From Bacteroidia bacterium (lineage in GTDB: Bacteria; Bacteroidota; Bacteroidia; Bacteroidales; VadinHA17): DNA of 6,565 nucleotides. Each line of letters starts with the position of its first letter. Positions within the stretch are counted from its first letter, which is position 1. A model generated the notes under the pieces. That model made no database searches, was not told where the DNA came from, and saw only the letters and a program-made list of their open reading frames with translations. The stretch is taken from assembly GCA_026391515.1 (NCBI GenBank), contig JAPLEC010000203.1, forward strand, positions 1-6,565. Reading direction: 5' to 3'. Below are positions 5,166 to 6,565 of this stretch, piece after piece. A program made the translations under genes and the position numbers.

Positions 5166-5264
5166 CCTTATAATACGGACAATAAGGTAAATAGGCTAGA
5201 AAACCGGTTACCGGCAGCCGTTTATTTGTTTTACTAACTTTAGTCCCGGACTGTTATAATTTTG
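5166..5264 (+). repeat. Site R5: attC-like imperfect inverted repeat
   Basis: The left arm (5168-5193) contains TAATACGGACAATAAGGTAA. The right arm (5229-5259) contains TTTTACTAACTTTAG and then TCCCGGACTGTTATAA. The outer TTATAA of both arms pair, as do GTCC and TTTAC-type blocks. The centre holds AACCGGTT (5202-5209) and TACCGGCAGCCG, the latter close to a segment in R4. The left triplet is AAT and not AAC, while the right GTT is kept. It fills most of the space between the HEAT gene and the DUF3795 gene. Confidence 0.72.
5257..5264 (+). promoter_or_regulatory. Candidate -7 box (TAnnTTTG) at the right edge of R5
   Basis: TAATTTTG fits the Bacteroidota -7 consensus exactly and lies 32 bases before the DUF3795 start codon. 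The expected -33 TTG is not well placed (TTTTAC around 5229-5234), so activity is uncertain. Confidence 0.35.
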
Positions 5265-5296
5265 TAAAACCAAATTAATATCAGAATATCAATAAA

Positions 5297-5659
5297 ATGG
5301 ACGCTATGTTAGCATATTGTGGTTTGGCTTGTGACACTTGTCCGATACATCTGGCAACACTTGAAAAAGATATTACTAAGCAAGCTGAAATGAGAGTCGA
5401 AATTGCAGAGCAGCTTGCTAAGATCTATGGGACTACTCCGAAGCCAGAGATAATAACAGATTGCGATGGGTGCAAAGTTAATAATGGAAGACTTTTTACA
5501 GGTTGCTCAAATTGCGAGATAAGGAAATGTGCCATCCTGAAAAACATGATAAATTGTGCATATTGCAGTGATTATGCTTGTGATAAACTTAAAAGACACT
5601 TTGCTATAGATCCGGGTGCTAAAGAAAGATTAGAAGAAATCCGTATAAAGAATTGTTAA
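5297..5659 (+). CDS. DUF3795-family cysteine-rich protein
   Basis: This is a 120-residue soluble protein with twelve Cys in the DUF3795 layout: YCGLACDTCP near the N-terminus (C8, C12, C15), CDGC (C56, C59), CSNCEIRKC (C70-type, C73, C78), CAYC (C87, C90) and YAC (C95). The paired CxxC motifs suggest metal (zinc or Fe-S) binding. The biochemical role of the family is not established to my knowledge. The length is typical and the protein appears complete. The start at 5297 is used, and ATG 5306 is an alternative that would remove only three residues. A TAnnTTTG box at the end of R5 lies upstream. No attC-like site follows, so this may be the last unit of the array or the first gene beyond it. 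Confidence 0.87.
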   Translation: MDAMLAYCGLACDTCPIHLATLEKDITKQAEMRVEIAEQLAKIYGTTPKPEIITDCDGCKVNNGRLFTGCSNCEIRKCAILKNMINCAYCSDYACDKLKRHFAIDPGAKERLEEIRIKNC

Positions 5660-5723
5660 AATAATTGCAACTTTCAATTCAGTTTTACGTCTTTATATAA
5701 ATAAACCTGTAAAAAAGAATATT

Positions 5724-6497
5724 ATGAGAAAGTATCGTATAATTACTATAGCTGCTCTGGTCATAGTTTTTTTTGATTTTGTCAGCTCTGATTTTCCATT
5801 TCAGGAATTTAAAAAGAATATTGAACCAGGCAATGCAAAATCAGTTAAAACTGATATCACCTTTATAGCTGGAATACTAAATATCTCCCCTACTTCAAAT
5901 CTTCTGTGCGAGGGTGTTTATAAGTACCACAGGGATTACTGGAAGCCTGAGATTTCATATAATGAGGATTCTCAAATCGGGTACCTGAAAATAAAAGTTG
6001 CTGATGACAGAGAAGAAAAAAAATACGATGATTCTGACAATACAGAATGGGATATTGCTCTGAATAAGAATATCAGAAATGATTTGAAGGTTAAAATGCT
6101 GGCAGGTATCGGAAATATTGATATGCAAAGCTGTAAAATGGATGGATTAGAATTTGAAATGCTGGCAGGAGAGGTAAAGATAAATCTGAAAAACACATCG
6201 GTTCCAAATCTTGAATTCAAAGCTCTCACAGGCGAGGCTGAAATTGATCTGTCGGGTAAATGGGAAAATGATCTGAATGCTGAAATTAAAGGTGGAGTCG
6301 GTGAATTAACAATAAAGCTCCCTTCTGATATTGGCATCAAGCTAAATATTACCGGCGGTCTTGGAGATGTTGATGCGCATGGTTTCAGTAAACACAATAA
6401 AGTTTATACCAACGAATTATACGGGAAGACAAAAGAGAGCCTGTACATCGATATTTCAGGGGGCATCGGAAATGTCAATATCCGTATGGTTGATTGA
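5724..6497 (+). CDS. Secreted or envelope toast-rack (LiaF/DUF4097-like) beta-repeat protein
   Basis: This 257-residue protein has an N-terminal signal peptide or anchor (RKYR, then hydrophobic I6-V20). A toast-rack-type N-terminal region follows (TDITFIAGILNISPTS to YLKIKVAD). Next comes a ladder of six similar beta-strand units spaced about 21 residues apart: LKVKMLAGIGNIDM (121), LEFEMLAGEVKINL (142), LEFKALTGEAEIDL (163), LNAEIKGGVGELTI (184), IKLNITGGLGDVDA (205) and LYIDISGGIGNVNI (240). The G-x-G turns suit a single-stranded beta-solenoid. Related domains occur in LiaF-type envelope-stress proteins and in putative adhesins, but the exact role here is unknown. It is 64 bases downstream of the DUF3795 gene. 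No hairpin site is seen on either side. Confidence 0.8.
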   Translation: MRKYRIITIAALVIVFFDFVSSDFPFQEFKKNIEPGNAKSVKTDITFIAGILNISPTSNLLCEGVYKYHRDYWKPEISYNEDSQIGYLKIKVADDREEKKYDDSDNTEWDIALNKNIRNDLKVKMLAGIGNIDMQSCKMDGLEFEMLAGEVKINLKNTSVPNLEFKALTGEAEIDLSGKWENDLNAEIKGGVGELTIKLPSDIGIKLNITGGLGDVDAHGFSKHNKVYTNELYGKTKESLYIDISGGIGNVNIRMVD

Positions 6498-6565
6498 AAC
6501 TATCAGTATCTGTTTGATCTGATCCGTCAGCTTGCCCATAAAACAATTTCTTTCTTTCAGGACTT

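Noticed and set aside
188..5264. CRISPR array
   Set aside because: The repeats are long inverted arms separated by whole genes at irregular distances, not short direct repeats with uniform spacers.
5660..5723. Possible site or promoter between the DUF3795 and toast-rack genes
   Set aside because: The stretch is simply AT-rich. No arm sequence, stable hairpin or convincing TAnnTTTG box is present.
5972..6397. 141-codon open frame on the - strand
   Set aside because: It is antisense to the toast-rack repeats. Its Ser/Pro-rich, low-complexity product is typical of a shadow frame.
6498..6565. Possible end of a convergent - strand gene
   Set aside because: Two reverse frames stay open to the window edge (with stops at 6475-6477 and 6456-6458). 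Neither gives a recognisable sequence and the stretch is too short to choose.

Overview
The window looks like a stretch of a Bacteroidota (Bacteroidetes) chromosome or large contig. The base composition is AT-rich and most genes lack a Shine-Dalgarno sequence. The families (DUF3795, toast-rack adhesin-like protein, short lipoprotein, DnaJ-domain membrane protein, ICMT-like methyltransferases) are common in that phylum. There is one good TAnnTTTG-type -7 box. The phylum call is inference. No rRNA, tRNA, CRISPR array, integrase or transposase gene is visible.

Layout: every supported gene lies on the + strand. From left to right they are the tail of an unidentified gene (2-169), a CPBP-family intramembrane protease (464-1378), a two-helix channel-like membrane protein (1712-2077), an ICMT-family methyltransferase (2156-2725), a lipoprotein (2915-3421), a membrane-anchored J-domain protein (3450-4250), a second ICMT-family gene that has lost its C-terminal end (4267-4899), a one-repeat HEAT protein (4922-5128), a DUF3795 cysteine-rich protein (5297-5659) and a toast-rack protein (5724-6497).

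The most notable signal lies between the genes. Six related sites, all in the same orientation, follow gene stops: 188-425, 1422-1610, 2082-2120 (remnant), 2774-2860, 4262-4286 (left arm only) and 5166-5264. The left arm resembles TAACACGGACAATAA and the right arm resembles TTTATTGCCGGGCCGTTA. The arms are imperfect inverted repeats of each other, and the segment between them varies in length and often holds its own palindrome. This is the architecture of integron attC sites, with unrelated promoterless genes between same-orientation imperfect hairpins. The outer boxes do not match the textbook attC consensus beyond the AAC/GTT triplets, and two sites are longer than usual. I therefore read positions 1 to about 5265 as a candidate integrase-less cassette array, or an attC-like relative. 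It may already be eroding, since two sites have lost their right arms and one gene is truncated. The last two genes carry no site and may be outside the array.

The genes do not form one pathway. They look like a collection of independently acquired membrane and envelope functions. The CPBP gene is clearly richer in GC than its neighbours and has a strong AAAGGAGG ribosome binding site, which suggests import from a distant donor.
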